From Cytophagales bacterium (GTDB taxonomy: Bacteria > Bacteroidota > Bacteroidia > Cytophagales > Cyclobacteriaceae): a stretch of DNA of 64,000 bases. The stretch spans positions 1 through 64,000 of the forward strand of contig JAKSDQ010000248.1 in NCBI GenBank assembly GCA_022360015.1, given 5' to 3'. This document shows, in pieces, positions 1 through 9,513 of this stretch. Under the pieces are notes generated by a model. That model did no database searches. It was not told where the DNA came from and worked only from the letters and a program-made list of their open reading frames with translations. The translations under genes were made by a program, and so were the position numbers. The stretch's first letter is position 1, and every line of letters starts with the position of its first letter.

Positions 1-1162
1 AATGAGGCGATTAACCGCCCTTCATCATAGACGCTTTCCAGTTTTAACCTTCTTGTGTTTGTGTTGGGACGGGTAAAGCCATCAGAATAAAAATACCCAT
101 AATTCAGCCAAAAGGATCTGATGAAATTGTCCGTATTATCAAATACTTCAATTCTTGAAAGGCTTTTGCTCCCCCATAAATCCAGTCTTTCGTCTGAAGA
201 AAGGACAAATGAAACTGATCCAAGACTTGAAGTAATGCTACTGATTACTTTTGTATAAACAGTTGTGTATTCAATTCTGCTGTAATCCTGAAAGAACAGG
301 CAACTGCGATGATCATTACCGGCCTGGTGTACATAGTTTATAGATTGGACGTGTTCAGTTCTTTGATTTCCGCCTGACTGATAGGTAAAAGTAATTTCCT
401 CCGTTTGATTTGACGCCTGTATTTTTGTCAGATACCAGGCCGTAGTATGATTACTAACCACATCACCCTTGTATCTTACTATGCTTGTTTCTTTTGAAGA
501 ACTGGTATTGGCAAAGATATATCTTGTGCCTGTTTCGTCAATGATGACCCACTCCGTGCCGCCGCAAACTGCCGGTTCAATCTGTATATTGCTGGTTGGA
601 ATGGTGTAGGCCGCTCCATTTTCATCTATGCTAAACCTGCCAGATAAGCCCATGACATTGAATAAAAGTCATCAGGTTGCCCATCCCAGGTTTCTGACTG
701 GATATTGTCAATGTAATCATAGTTGGTTTCATTAGCAGCAAGGTTGTCTCCTGCCAGGCCTCCTCTTGCACTTTCTCCACAATAACCATTTAAGAATTCA
801 TCCGGCATGCCTCTTACTGTTCTGGTAATAACTCCCCCCACCTGTAGATTCCATCCCAGTCCGACCCAGTTGGCTATCTCGTTAACTTTATGCCCTCCTG
901 CATGATATGAAAGAGCTATCGGCACACTAAGTGCCCTACCGGGAAGGGAGAATAATGGAACCGAAATATCAGGAACACCTGTAAAATGATTTATCGGTAT
1001 TGCCGTTTCCCGCGTCATTGAATTGGAATTGTATGATCCCGGGGTATAAGTGGTCTGCCCTGGCGCCGGCTTTACGAGCACACCTACGTACAATATTATA
1101 ATACATCGTAGTGTCAACTTATTTAACCTGCTCATCGGTTTTGTATTTTGGTTGAATATCAT
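1..1162 (-). pseudogene. RHS-family secreted protein, N-terminal part, one frameshift, runs off the window
   Basis: This is the N-terminal region of a Bacteroidota RHS-type cell-surface or polymorphic-toxin-like protein. It opens with a signal peptide; Met at 1135 (residue 10, MSRLNKL...) gives a cleaner one than the ATG at 1162. The usual RHS opening follows: TGVPDISVPLFSLPGR, ALSYHAGG and GLGWNLQVGGVITRTVRGMPDEF. The frame hits a stop at 626-628. From about 660 down to base 1 another frame stays fully open and carries the expected continuation (LSGRFSIDENG, TEWVIIDETGTRYIF, WYLTKIQ, FTYQSGGNQR). A net +1/-2 shift near 660 therefore breaks one gene. The YD-repeat core and C-terminal tip lie outside the window. 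The shift could be a real lesion or a sequence error. Confidence 0.75.
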
Positions 1163-1191
1163 TTTTAGTCTTATTTCTTAACCATGGTAAT

Positions 1192-2710
1192 CTAATATGG
1201 CCTGTTCACTTTCTTAAAAGTCAGCTCATTGGTTTGAAAACCGAACCTGACTTGAAACCTGTTTCCAAATGGGCTTTTGATGTTACTTTCAACGACGTTA
1301 TACAAGAGCATCACAGTTCCCGTAATTTTCGTATGCAACCTAAAACTTCTTCCGATTCCAGCCATAAATCCTGGCTCCCAGGTTTGAACCTCTTCAGCTA
1401 CATCCTGATCCTGTTCTTTTTTACTTAAGTAGTCATATTGCCCATAGACAAAAAACCGGTTTACAATATCGTAGCTAAGAAATGAGTTGAAACCATAGAC
1501 TTTGGTATCATATTGGGTATTCAAAGATTTGGAATCAAATGTTAAATCAACCCGATATGTACCTCCCAGACCTATTGAAAGCTTTTTATTTAACCGGAAT
1601 CCGACTAAAGGAGCCAGGTCAATAAGCACCGGGTCAGACATTTGTATATCGAAATTCCCACCCAATATTATCGTTTTCATCAACAGGTCTTCCTTGCAAT
1701 GAATTCCGCCTTTTTGCGGTGCTCATGTCAGTGGAATTGGATATAGATGCATACTTTTTCCTGAGGTCGGCAAGCTTATTTTTCAGATGCTCTATTTGAT
1801 CAATGTTTTCTGCTATAAAATCCCTCGTATAATCAACCCCTGACTTTTTCCATTCGGATTTTAGGTGAGCCGGATCTGTATACTGTTGTGGCTGATCTAT
1901 ATACTTTTCGCCCATACTTTTATACTGCTCTTGTAAATCATTCACAGATCTCGTCAGTTGTCCGGATTGTTTCTCCAGCGCTTTGAATTCATCCATTTGA
2001 CTTATCCTTTTTTCAACCATTCCAGGAAGGGTTTTAGCTGTGGCTTGCGAACAGGTCAATACACTATCCGGCAATTGGCTTAACATGCCGGGATCATTCC
2101 CATTGACCTTTAACCAGTCGGCTAATTCAGGATATTTGTCTGACAACAAACCCATCTTCTCATACTCCTCAAGCCCTGACAAATAGCGCTTACCTTGATC
2201 TTTAACCCACGCTTGCCCCCTTATGCTCAAATGCCCACTATCCAATACATGCTTCGGAAGAAATCGACCGTATTGATCAGACATCCCTACAGAATCAGGA
2301 ATTCTGCTTTTCGCCAACTGCTTGTAAGCATCAAAAAGGCTGTCTGATTTTTGCTTTGCCAGCCTGATTCTGCCTTTCATTATTTTACTGCTGTCCTTGC
2401 TATAATACTTCCGGTATTTCTTAAGCTTTTTGGCAGGGGAAGTGATCTTTTCAAGTTTGTTTTTGTGCTTTTCTGAAATTGATATCTTAACGTTTTCAAT
2501 TTCTTTTAAAAACTGAGCTTCTTGCGCATGCCAACTCGTAATGATGTTGGATACTCTATTCGCCGTTTTGGTATATTTACTTTGGGGAAACTTCGAAGAT
2601 TGTGAAAAACAAAATGGTCCAATCATCATCAAGGTCAAAAAAAGTATCAATCGTGTATGAATAAGCTTTGAAAAGTCCATTTGAAACAATTTCAATTTCA
2701 GGAAAAACAT
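1192..2710 (-). pseudogene. RHS companion: coiled-coil plus outer-membrane barrel protein, frameshifted
   Basis: Two overlapping frames look like one protein. The upstream part (2710 or, better, Met at 2680, to 1634) has a signal peptide ending PFCFSQ, then about 300 residues of charged, helix-rich coiled coil ending in STAKRRNSLQGRP. The downstream part (1683-1192) begins ILGGNFDIQ and continues as amphipathic strands (LIDLAPLVGFRLNKK, IGLGGTYRVDL, QVRFGFQTNEL), as in a small outer-membrane barrel. Removing one base at about 1677-1680 joins GRPV directly to KTIILGGNF, which is why I read a single frameshifted gene and not two overlapping genes. It lies just upstream of the RHS gene on the same strand, so it may help present or anchor the RHS protein. 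The family is recognised only by pattern. Confidence 0.6.
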
Positions 2711-3157
2711 TATATACTACCTTGACATTTGTTGATTCTTCAGTTGCAAAACAAAAGAGCCCAGATCATCCATAACTTTACAGCTTCGATCAATTCCATG
2801 TACCAAATGCATATTTGGATAATTCCTATAAAATGATCCGGGACAAATACTTCTGATAAAAGTATCACCGGACAGTGACATGACATGTCACCGGGCAAAA
2901 AAAATTTTGACTTATTGGAATCCTACCCACAAATGTGTCCCGGAAGGGTGCAATACCCATTGTAGTGTCAACGCTTTCTATTTAAAATGCTTAGCCTGAT
3001 AGTTTATGGTCGTCTTTAGGTGGGGAGCCCGGGGGAAGACTTCCCATAAAATCCCCGTATTTTGAAGACTATTAACCCAAATAATGCATGCAGCAGATAA
3101 TTCGTCAGCGAAGGTCTTCTTAAATAGCTCAGTACTTTAATTTTTTTCAACCATTTA
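2711..3157. other. Intergenic region with a 17-bp palindrome
   Basis: About 450 bases with no convincing gene. It holds a perfect inverted repeat GTGACATG-A-CATGTCAC at 2875-2891, roughly 190 bp upstream of the minus-strand coiled-coil/barrel gene. This could be an operator. No other structure was recognised. Confidence 0.5.
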
Positions 3158-3450
3158 TTATTTGTTCTGATTTTTCTCTTTCGATGGATAACTATGGGTG
3201 ATTACTTCGACGATGAATTTGGCTACGTCATCTGGCGAATTCATATCAATTTTTAAATCCCCTGGTAAAAATGAGGGTAGGGCGCTTTATTGCTCACTGT
3301 TTTCCATAAAACCAAGCCAATTACTGAAATAATATGGGGGCCGGATAAATACTTTGTCAATATCCAGGTCGTCAAATCCATGTTGCAATAGCTGTGACAC
3401 TTTCCGGTTGCATGGTAGCAGAATAAATAGCTACAGGATGCTGTTTACAA
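3158..3450 (-). pseudogene. Decayed NAD(P)-binding (NmrA-like) gene, C-terminal remnant
   Basis: Reading the minus strand gives KVSQLLQHGFDDLDIDKVF, IRPPYYFSNWLGFMENSEQ, an in-frame stop at 3287-3289, then ALPSFLPGDLKIDMNSPDD and VAKFIVEVI before a stop at 3158-3160. This resembles the C-terminal third of atypical short-chain dehydrogenases of the NmrA type, where a substrate-site RP-Y stretch precedes a segment like SPxDVAKF. Upstream of about 3420 the reading continues only in another frame (QHPVAIYSATMQPE), and no N-terminal Rossmann glycine motif is present. I call it a truncated remnant with a stop and a frameshift. Confidence 0.45.
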
Positions 3451-3543
3451 ACACTGCTAAATCGTTAACATACTGATTCAATTCACTGGAAATAGTGATA
3501 TACCTGACTAGAACTAGCTACTCAATTCGACTACAAATAGGGA

Positions 3544-3574
3544 TTGATACAGGCTTGATCTGTGATTAATTTTG
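3544..3574 (+). promoter_or_regulatory. Bacteroidota-type promoter of the siderophore receptor
   Basis: TTG at 3544-3546, then 20 bases, then TAATTTTG at 3567-3574. This matches the TTG-N19/21-TAnnTTTG promoter known from Bacteroidota. The predicted transcription start is near 3578, inside the palindrome that follows. Confidence 0.55.
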
Positions 3575-3576
3575 TT

Positions 3577-3595
3577 ATTTAGAATTGTTCTAAAT
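3577..3595. promoter_or_regulatory. Fur-like operator
   Basis: Perfect inverted repeat ATTTAGAA-TTG-TTCTAAAT directly after the -7 element and 66 bp before the receptor start codon at 3662. The TTAGAA/TTCTAA arms resemble Fur boxes described in Bacteroidota. Binding here would cover the transcription start, which fits iron repression of a siderophore receptor. Confidence 0.6.
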
Positions 3596-3661
3596 AAATC
3601 TAAACAAAAATTAGTAAAAAACCTAAATATTTTAATTAATTATTCAATTTCATTATTAACT

Positions 3662-5998
3662 ATGAAAGTAATATACAATTTTCTTTGCCTGCTGTTACTA
3701 CTTGCAGGAAATACTGCAATGGGACAAATAGGTACTATTGCCGGTAAGATAACTAACTCAGCAGGAGACCCGTTACAGGCTGTCAATGTGAGTCTCGCAG
3801 GCACCGAAAAAGGGGCAGCGACTGATTTAGACGGAAACTTTCGAATTAACGATGTATCTCCCGGACAATATCGTCTGATTATTTCCGCTGTGGGTTATAA
3901 AACGCTAAAAATCAAGATAGAGGCCGTTGCCAACCAGCTTACAACAGTACCGGATATTGCGCTGGAGGCACAACGGGAGGAACTCTCTGAAGTAGTAGTT
4001 AACGCTAAAAAAAACAGATACCTGGAGAATGTTCCCTCAGTGTCTATACGCCAGGTAACCAGTATTGCCAAACTGCCTCAAAACGTTCAGGTTATTAGTA
4101 GTGAACTTCTTATTGATCAGCAAGTTACGAGTATCATGGATGGGGTAATCAGAAACGTGAGTGGTGTAACCATGATGGAACACTGGGGAAATTTTGCCAA
4201 TTTGCGTATGAGAGGATTCAGAGTCCCTGCTTTTAGAAATGGCTTCAATGTAAGTGACATTTGGGGGCCTTTAGCAGAAGATATGAGTATAGTCGACCGT
4301 ATCGAATTTGTAAAGGGGCCATCAGGTTTTATGTTATCGGCAGGTGAACCGGGAGGTTTTTACAATGTGGTAACAAAAAAACCGACCGCCCAACCTTTGG
4401 CGCAAGTCACTTTAATGGCGGGAAGTTTCGACTTCTTTAGGGGTTCGGCAGATTTTGGCGGGGATCTGACGGGCGATGGAAGATTACTTTACAGACTCAA
4501 TGGCTTTTTCCAAACAACAGACAGTCATAGAGGAGATGAGGACGTACAACGTTTTGCGCTCGCACCTGCCCTAACTTATAATCTCACAGAACGGACTTCC
4601 ATAAATGCCGAGTTAAATTACCAACAAGCTGAAACCTACATGGGATCTGCCTACGTGTTTGCGCCTGTATCTGTAGGGTATGGCGGATTGGACAGGGATT
4701 TTAGAATGACAGATACCAATTTCCCGGTCACCGACATTGAAGAAACCACCATTTATGTTAATCTCCATCATAAATTTTCCGATAACTGGACAGGAACACT
4801 ACAGCTAGGCTATCTAAAATATGACCAGGAAGGTAATTCAGCCTGGGTTGCCAGCGTAGCAGATAATGGAGATGCTAATCGAACTGTTTCTATTTGGGAC
4901 GCCTTATCTAAAGGTTATTACGCACAAGCTTTTGCCAATGGTAAAATAAATACCGGGGATGTCAGCCATACCATTTTAGGAGGCATTGACTACTTTGATA
5001 AGGAGTACTGGGCCGATTTTTCCAATCTTGTGGTGGAACAAAGCCCGTTTAATATCTTCAATCCTACCTACGGAATATTCCCGGTACCCCCGTTTGACCG
5101 GTCGGTAGACGTGGAAGACAGATCTGATGATCCGTTCGATGGGTTTGAATCAACTGCTTTTTATCTGCAAGATGAGATCGGATTCCGGAATGATCGGATA
5201 CGACTGACACTTGCGGGAAGATATACGATGCTGGAAACCCAGGGAAAAGAAGAGGATGACAATAAATTTACCCCGAGAGTGGGATTAAGTGTCGATATCA
5301 CATCGGACTTAACCGCCTATGCGCTCTACGATCAGACATTCTTACCACAAGCCGGAATAAGTGCCGATGGGTCAACATTTGATCCGGTCGATGCCAATAA
5401 CATTGAAGGAGGGTTGAAAAAATCGTTTTTCGATGGGAAACTAAGAGCCACGCTCGGCGCTTTCCGGATCACTAAACAGAATTTATTGGTGGGGGATCCG
5501 CAAAATCCGGACTTCTCCATCCAACTGGGAGAAGTGCAGTCACAAGGTATTGAATTCGACATGCAGGGAGAGATCTATCCAGGGTTAAGTGTTGTTATTA
5601 ATTATGCCCATACAGATGTAGAAATTACCGAAGACACCAACCCCGACCTCATTGGCACGAGAGTAGCGGGACATGCAAGGCATATGACCAATGGATGGTT
5701 CACCTACAATTTTGCTGATAAATCCCCTTTGAAAGGTTTTGGGGTTTCACTTGGTTATCAGTATCAAATCGACCGTTCCACCTGGGCATGGGCCTCAGAC
5801 AACGAAACACTGCTGCCCGATTATTTCAGATTAGATGGAGGAATTTTCTGGAAAAAGAACAAGTACAGGATTCAATTAAATGTGAATAACTTATTGGACG
5901 AATATTTGTATTCCGGCGCGAACTTCAGTGATTTCCTATATTGGCAATCTGAACCGGGTATTAACGGAAGACTGGCTTTTACTTATAATTTTAAATAA
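3662..5998 (+). CDS. TonB-dependent siderophore receptor
   Basis: Outer-membrane active-transport channel of about 778 residues. Residues 1-22 are a signal peptide ending NTAMGQ. A carboxypeptidase-regulatory-like domain follows (about 24-110; GTIAGKITNSAGDPLQAVNV, ATDLDGNFRI). Next come a plug (about 130-245; LPQNVQVIS, VSGVTMMEHWG, VDRIEFVKGPSGFML, PGGFYNVVTKKP) and a 22-strand-type barrel ending in AFTYNFK. The plug wording is that of the TonB siderophore-receptor family (ferrichrome/coprogen-like). The ATG at 3662 is preferred over an in-frame Met at 3572 because it starts the signal peptide and leaves the promoter and Fur-like box upstream. No siderophore synthesis or ABC transporter genes are nearby. 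The ligand is unknown. Confidence 0.93.
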   Translation: MKVIYNFLCLLLLLAGNTAMGQIGTIAGKITNSAGDPLQAVNVSLAGTEKGAATDLDGNFRINDVSPGQYRLIISAVGYKTLKIKIEAVANQLTTVPDIALEAQREELSEVVVNAKKNRYLENVPSVSIRQVTSIAKLPQNVQVISSELLIDQQVTSIMDGVIRNVSGVTMMEHWGNFANLRMRGFRVPAFRNGFNVSDIWGPLAEDMSIVDRIEFVKGPSGFMLSAGEPGGFYNVVTKKPTAQPLAQVTLMAGSFDFFRGSADFGGDLTGDGRLLYRLNGFFQTTDSHRGDEDVQRFALAPALTYNLTERTSINAELNYQQAETYMGSAYVFAPVSVGYGGLDRDFRMTDTNFPVTDIEETTIYVNLHHKFSDNWTGTLQLGYLKYDQEGNSAWVASVADNGDANRTVSIWDALSKGYYAQAFANGKINTGDVSHTILGGIDYFDKEYWADFSNLVVEQSPFNIFNPTYGIFPVPPFDRSVDVEDRSDDPFDGFESTAFYLQDEIGFRNDRIRLTLAGRYTMLETQGKEEDDNKFTPRVGLSVDITSDLTAYALYDQTFLPQAGISADGSTFDPVDANNIEGGLKKSFFDGKLRATLGAFRITKQNLLVGDPQNPDFSIQLGEVQSQGIEFDMQGEIYPGLSVVINYAHTDVEITEDTNPDLIGTRVAGHARHMTNGWFTYNFADKSPLKGFGVSLGYQYQIDRSTWAWASDNETLLPDYFRLDGGIFWKKNKYRIQLNVNNLLDEYLYSGANFSDFLYWQSEPGINGRLAFTYNFK

Positions 5999-6017
5999 TC
6001 ACTTATTATATCTCAAA

Positions 6018-6052
6018 ACGGCTGACACTCAATGATAGTGTCAGTTGTTTTT
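6018..6052 (+). terminator. Rho-independent terminator after the siderophore receptor
   Basis: Stem CTGACACT / AGTGTCAG (6022-6029 with 6037-6044) with a 7-base loop, followed by TTGTTTTT. It lies 20 bases past the receptor stop codon. Confidence 0.7.
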
Positions 6053-6190
6053 AATGTAAATAAAATGAAAAAATTTATTATAATGGATCATTGATCTTTT
6101 GATTAGCAGGGCATTTTGATCTCTAAGCATTAATTTTGATTAATTTTAACTAATTTAGACCAATCTTTATTCAAAATTTTAAAACTAATC

Positions 6191-6547
6191 ATGAAAGCAC
6201 ATACGGCCAGTCTTATCAATGCCATTCTACTAATCATACTCTCTGCCTGGGGATACATGGATTCCGAATCTCCATCTGTCACCGCACTCATACCGGCTTT
6301 TGTGGGTGTGGCCCTTTTGATATGTAATCCGGGAGTGAAAAAGGAAAACAAAATTATTGCCCATATTGCAGTGTTACTGACTTTAATTATCTTCATTGGA
6401 CTTTTCAGACCACTTATGGGTGTAATTGATCGTGGAAATACCATAGGTATTATCAGGGTAGCTATAATGCTCATTAGCACTGTCGTAGCCATGATATTTT
6501 TCATAAAGAGTTTTATTGATGCCCGGAACAACCGCGCTAAGGCTTAA
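6191..6547 (+). CDS. Small four-helix membrane protein
   Basis: A 118-residue protein made almost entirely of hydrophobic helices: about residues 8-22, 30-45, 55-75 and 88-108, with a basic C-terminus (DARNNRAKA). I recognise no catalytic motif. It sits between the receptor and a flavodoxin-family gene on the same strand, but terminator-like hairpins on both sides suggest its own transcript. Its role is unknown. The AUG is preceded by an AT-rich leader, typical for this phylum. Confidence 0.75.
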   Translation: MKAHTASLINAILLIILSAWGYMDSESPSVTALIPAFVGVALLICNPGVKKENKIIAHIAVLLTLIIFIGLFRPLMGVIDRGNTIGIIRVAIMLISTVVAMIFFIKSFIDARNNRAKA

Positions 6548-6605
6548 AGGGTATTTTAGCTGAGATCTAATCGCCGGATCAGAGAATTGAAACTATCCGG
6601 ATGAT

Positions 6606-6630
6606 GGGCAGCGTAAAATCTGCCCTTTTT
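6606..6630 (+). terminator. Rho-independent terminator
   Basis: GGGCAG (6606-6611) pairs with CTGCCC (6620-6625) and is followed by five T. It lies 58 bases past the small membrane protein. Confidence 0.65.
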
Positions 6631-6713
6631 AAGGTTTTTGATAAAAGAGAGACGCATTATTTCATAACTTAAATCTAATTTTAAAAAAGAATTCCTCACA
6701 TTCAATTTAACAA

Positions 6714-7472
6714 ATGAAGTATATGAGCCAACTAAAAGAAATGACCCAGAAGCATTGTGATACAAATAAAACTGATTTCTCTGATCTCAAGGCCTTGTTT
6801 CTCAATTGCACACTTAAGAAAAATCCCGAAATATCTCATACGGAGGGATTGATTCAAATCTCAAAGGGGATTATGGAAAAAAACGGTATCACCACAGCGC
6901 TACTGCGTCCCGTTGATTATGACATTGCCTTCGGTGTTTACGGCGATATGACAGAATATGGCTGGGAGAAGGATGATTGGCCAACGATTTATGAGCAGGT
7001 GAAAAATGCGGATATCGTAGTGATTGGCACGTCCATTTGGCTAGGCGAAAAAACCTCTGTTTGTACCCAGGTGATTGAGCGTTTGTATGCCAATTCGCAT
7101 ATTCTGAATGAGGCTGGCCAATATGCTGATTATGGTAAGGTGGGCGGATGCCTGGTTACAGGGAATGAAGATGGCGCCAAACACTGCGCCATGAATGTCT
7201 TGTATTCACTCCAGCACCTTGGATATGTCATCCCTCCGCAGGCAGATGCCGCCTGGTTAGGAGAGGCTGGTCCCGGTCCGTCCTACCTGGACGAAGGTTC
7301 CGGTGGCCCGGAAAATGATTTTACCAACCGGAACACCACGTTTATGACCTGGAACCTGATGCACATGGCGCGCATGATCAAAGATGCAGGCGGAATACCG
7401 GCACATGGCAATCAACGATCTGAATGGGATGCAGGATGCCGTTTTGACTTTGCCAATCCTGCATACAGATGA
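6714..7472 (+). CDS. Flavodoxin-family NAD(P)H-dependent oxidoreductase
   Basis: A cytoplasmic flavoprotein of about 250 residues with a flavodoxin-like fold. The first strand and FMN-phosphate loop read LKALFLNCTLKKNPEISHTEG, where TLKxNPExSHT replaces the S/T-rich P-loop. The second core strand reads ADIVVIGTSIWLGEKTSVC, and the later segment KVGGCLVTGNEDGAKHC matches the third flavin-contact region of the NADPH-dependent FMN reductase superfamily. The C-terminal 60 residues (LDEGSGGPENDFTNRNTTFMTWNL) are typical of the longer members. It probably reduces FMN, a quinone or an iron complex. Its position near a siderophore receptor makes ferric reduction possible but unproven. The start is at 6714, or Met at 6723. 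Confidence 0.85.
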   Translation: MKYMSQLKEMTQKHCDTNKTDFSDLKALFLNCTLKKNPEISHTEGLIQISKGIMEKNGITTALLRPVDYDIAFGVYGDMTEYGWEKDDWPTIYEQVKNADIVVIGTSIWLGEKTSVCTQVIERLYANSHILNEAGQYADYGKVGGCLVTGNEDGAKHCAMNVLYSLQHLGYVIPPQADAAWLGEAGPGPSYLDEGSGGPENDFTNRNTTFMTWNLMHMARMIKDAGGIPAHGNQRSEWDAGCRFDFANPAYR

Positions 7473-7580
7473 TCACTGCCCGGTACAACCCGGTGATGAA
7501 AAAGAAATGGGCTTTAAAGTGGTGGAAAGTTGCCATTGTCTGGCAAATGCTTGTTGGTTTTAATAAAGTTTTCCAACTCT

Positions 7581-8084
7581 TCAAAATGCATATCCCAGCG
7601 ACATCCCTGCGTAGACAGGTATAGAGGTACTACAACATCCCACAGGAGGAACATAAAACACCCTGAACATAACGCCATTTTCCCAGTTTTGATAACGGTA
7701 TCCTACCAACACCTGAATATCATTTTCAAATTTCGACTCATTTGAATCCACTGAACGAAAAACATCGATATCGTAATTTATCAGATAATTCAAACCCAGC
7801 TCCAGGCCTGATTTTTTCCCATAGATAAAACTACCACCCAAAAATGAAGTATAGGAAGAAAAACCATCTATCAGACCCAGGCCACCTCTTAGAGAGAACC
7901 TTTTTGCCGGATTGACAGGTAAGTATCTTTCATAGCCAAGCCCTGCGCCAAATGCAACAGCGCCACCGAGTTCAGCAAAAACGAGATTATTCTTGGTTTC
8001 AGCAGTATTTACGGTCTCAGCCGTTTCTTGACAAAAACCCTTAATACTGAAAAAAAATATCAAGATAAAAATGATTTTTTCCAT
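7581..8084 (-). CDS. Small outer-membrane beta-barrel protein
   Basis: A 167-residue secreted protein with a clear signal peptide (MEKIIFILIFFFSIKGFCQ). The rest is short alternating strands rich in glycine and aromatics (LGYERYLPV, FSLRGGLGLIDG, LELGLNYLINYDI), and it ends SLGYAF with a terminal Phe as needed for Bam-dependent insertion. This is the pattern of an 8-strand outer-membrane barrel. It is transcribed alone, against its neighbours. No specific function can be assigned. Confidence 0.75.
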   Translation of the reverse strand: MEKIIFILIFFFSIKGFCQETAETVNTAETKNNLVFAELGGAVAFGAGLGYERYLPVNPAKRFSLRGGLGLIDGFSSYTSFLGGSFIYGKKSGLELGLNYLINYDIDVFRSVDSNESKFENDIQVLVGYRYQNWENGVMFRVFYVPPVGCCSTSIPVYAGMSLGYAF

Positions 8085-8452
8085 ATGCTAATTTAAGATT
8101 TTGAATGAGCTAAATTTCATGAGCAATATTTACAACTCATGTAAGTGGAATCATTGCGATGTGTGAGCCTAAGTTTTTTATCATGAAACACAAGGTTTTC
8201 AGGTTTGCAAATCAAGTTTATCGCAGCAAAAAAATTTATAGGAAAAATTTTGAAAGGTTGAATTAAACAGCGTTATGTTCTAACTTTCAATTTTAGCAAC
8301 TCGATAATAATTTCTAATATACAGTAAAATTTTTGGGTTATCAAGCGCTCCTGATTATCTAATGCTCATAGCATACTAATACAGGATTAACCGGAAAAAG
8401 ACAATCAATCATAGCTACCATTTTTACAGATGGTTTAAAAACAATTTCATCC
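8085..8452. other. AT-rich intergenic region
   Basis: About 370 bases between two divergently transcribed genes. It is AT-rich with no open frame worth calling, and it should contain both promoters. I saw no strong palindrome or RNA-like fold. Confidence 0.5.
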
Positions 8453-9199
8453 ATGAAAAGAATAGACCATATCATTATTAAAGCTGAAAACTTTGATGAA
8501 GCTATACAGGATTTTACCGATGCAGGCTTTAAGGTTTACTACGGTTCAAAAAAGGAAAAGGCCTACAATGCACTGATATATTTACAAGATCATAGCTTTA
8601 TTGAGATCCTGAAGACACAGGTCGTCCCTCCATTGGCACGATTACTTACCAAGTGGGGCGTATTTCGGGTAATCAGTCCCATTTTTCATAGACTTGGTAA
8701 TTTTTATTTCAAAAAGGGTCCCATATTGGACTATCCTGTGTACAGTGCAAATATCAAGGCATTTCATGAGCGGGTGAAAAAAAGCAGTTCCAATCTCAAA
8801 GAGGATGCCAAACGTAAAAAACCTGATGGTACGGTGGTGACATGGAAGTGTTTTATGCCCAAAAAGCTCCATCTTCCGTTTGTCATGTCAGATTACCACC
8901 CTCAAAAAATGTCTGAAAATGAAACGGATACTCACCCAAATGGCATAACAGGCATCAAAAATATTGATATCAGGTTTAATGAAAACACCGCCTTGTTCAA
9001 AGGTGAGATACAGGATTTTTACCAGATCAGCAAAAGCAACATCAAAGACACTGACCATGGGTTTTCCGTAACTACTGATAACGCAATCATTAATTATATC
9101 GAATCAGACGATCATAGCATATCTTTGTTAACCTTGTCCCCTGCCAGTGGACCAGTCAATGACAAATTAGGTAAATATGGCGTAACCAGTGCCAATTAA
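8453..9199 (+). CDS. VOC-superfamily (glyoxalase-like domain) protein
   Basis: A 248-residue cytoplasmic protein. The start MKRIDHIIIKAENFDEAIQ is the first beta-alpha unit of a vicinal-oxygen-chelate module, and ALIYLQDHSFIEIL supplies the strand with the acidic metal ligand. The organisation (short N-terminal module, long insert, second degenerate module ending in LLTLSP) is that of the larger glyoxalase-like group and not of true glyoxalase I. The first His/Glu ligands (H6, E48 region) look present. The substrate is unknown. It is monocistronic. Confidence 0.75.
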   Translation: MKRIDHIIIKAENFDEAIQDFTDAGFKVYYGSKKEKAYNALIYLQDHSFIEILKTQVVPPLARLLTKWGVFRVISPIFHRLGNFYFKKGPILDYPVYSANIKAFHERVKKSSSNLKEDAKRKKPDGTVVTWKCFMPKKLHLPFVMSDYHPQKMSENETDTHPNGITGIKNIDIRFNENTALFKGEIQDFYQISKSNIKDTDHGFSVTTDNAIINYIESDDHSISLLTLSPASGPVNDKLGKYGVTSAN

Positions 9200-9430
9200 C
9201 CATAAACGGAATTCCTTTCGGATTAATATAAGTAACCGTATCACCAACTGATCCCGATCGATACGCATTACCAGATATACCATGCTTGGATTTCATCATC
9301 TAAATTGTATAGCTGGCTTGTGCTGCCTGGCAATTTGACCAAATCCGATACATAATTGAAAAATTTCTGAGCCAGGTAATAAAACAGCCCCACATTTACC
9401 AAACCTCACATTAATAAGTTCGATATTTAC
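9200..9430 (-). pseudogene. Possible short coding remnant
   Basis: Two minus-strand segments in different frames read like protein. One is GLVNVGLFYYLAQKFFNYV followed by SDLVKLPGSTSQLYNLDDE. The next is SGNAYRSGSVGDTVTYINP and KGIPFMVN. A frameshift near 9255 and no start codon suggest a gene fragment of unknown family. The evidence is only the peptide-like character of the frames. Confidence 0.25.
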
Positions 9431-9513
9431 CACCATTACCACTCAAAAAGGGGAGCAATGAGCCCATTGAGTTTAGCTATATTTTTTAAGCCAATTACAT
9501 TTTTGTTCTTACA

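Noticed and set aside
1634-1683. Two overlapping genes in the RHS companion region
   Set aside because: The downstream frame starts mid-barrel without a signal peptide, and one base joins the frames into a sensible protein. A frameshift is simpler.
6151-6170. TTTAGACCAATCTTTA as a second Fur-like box
   Set aside because: The arms mismatch at two or more positions and the spacing differs from the strong site at 3577. The region is AT-rich, so it may be chance.
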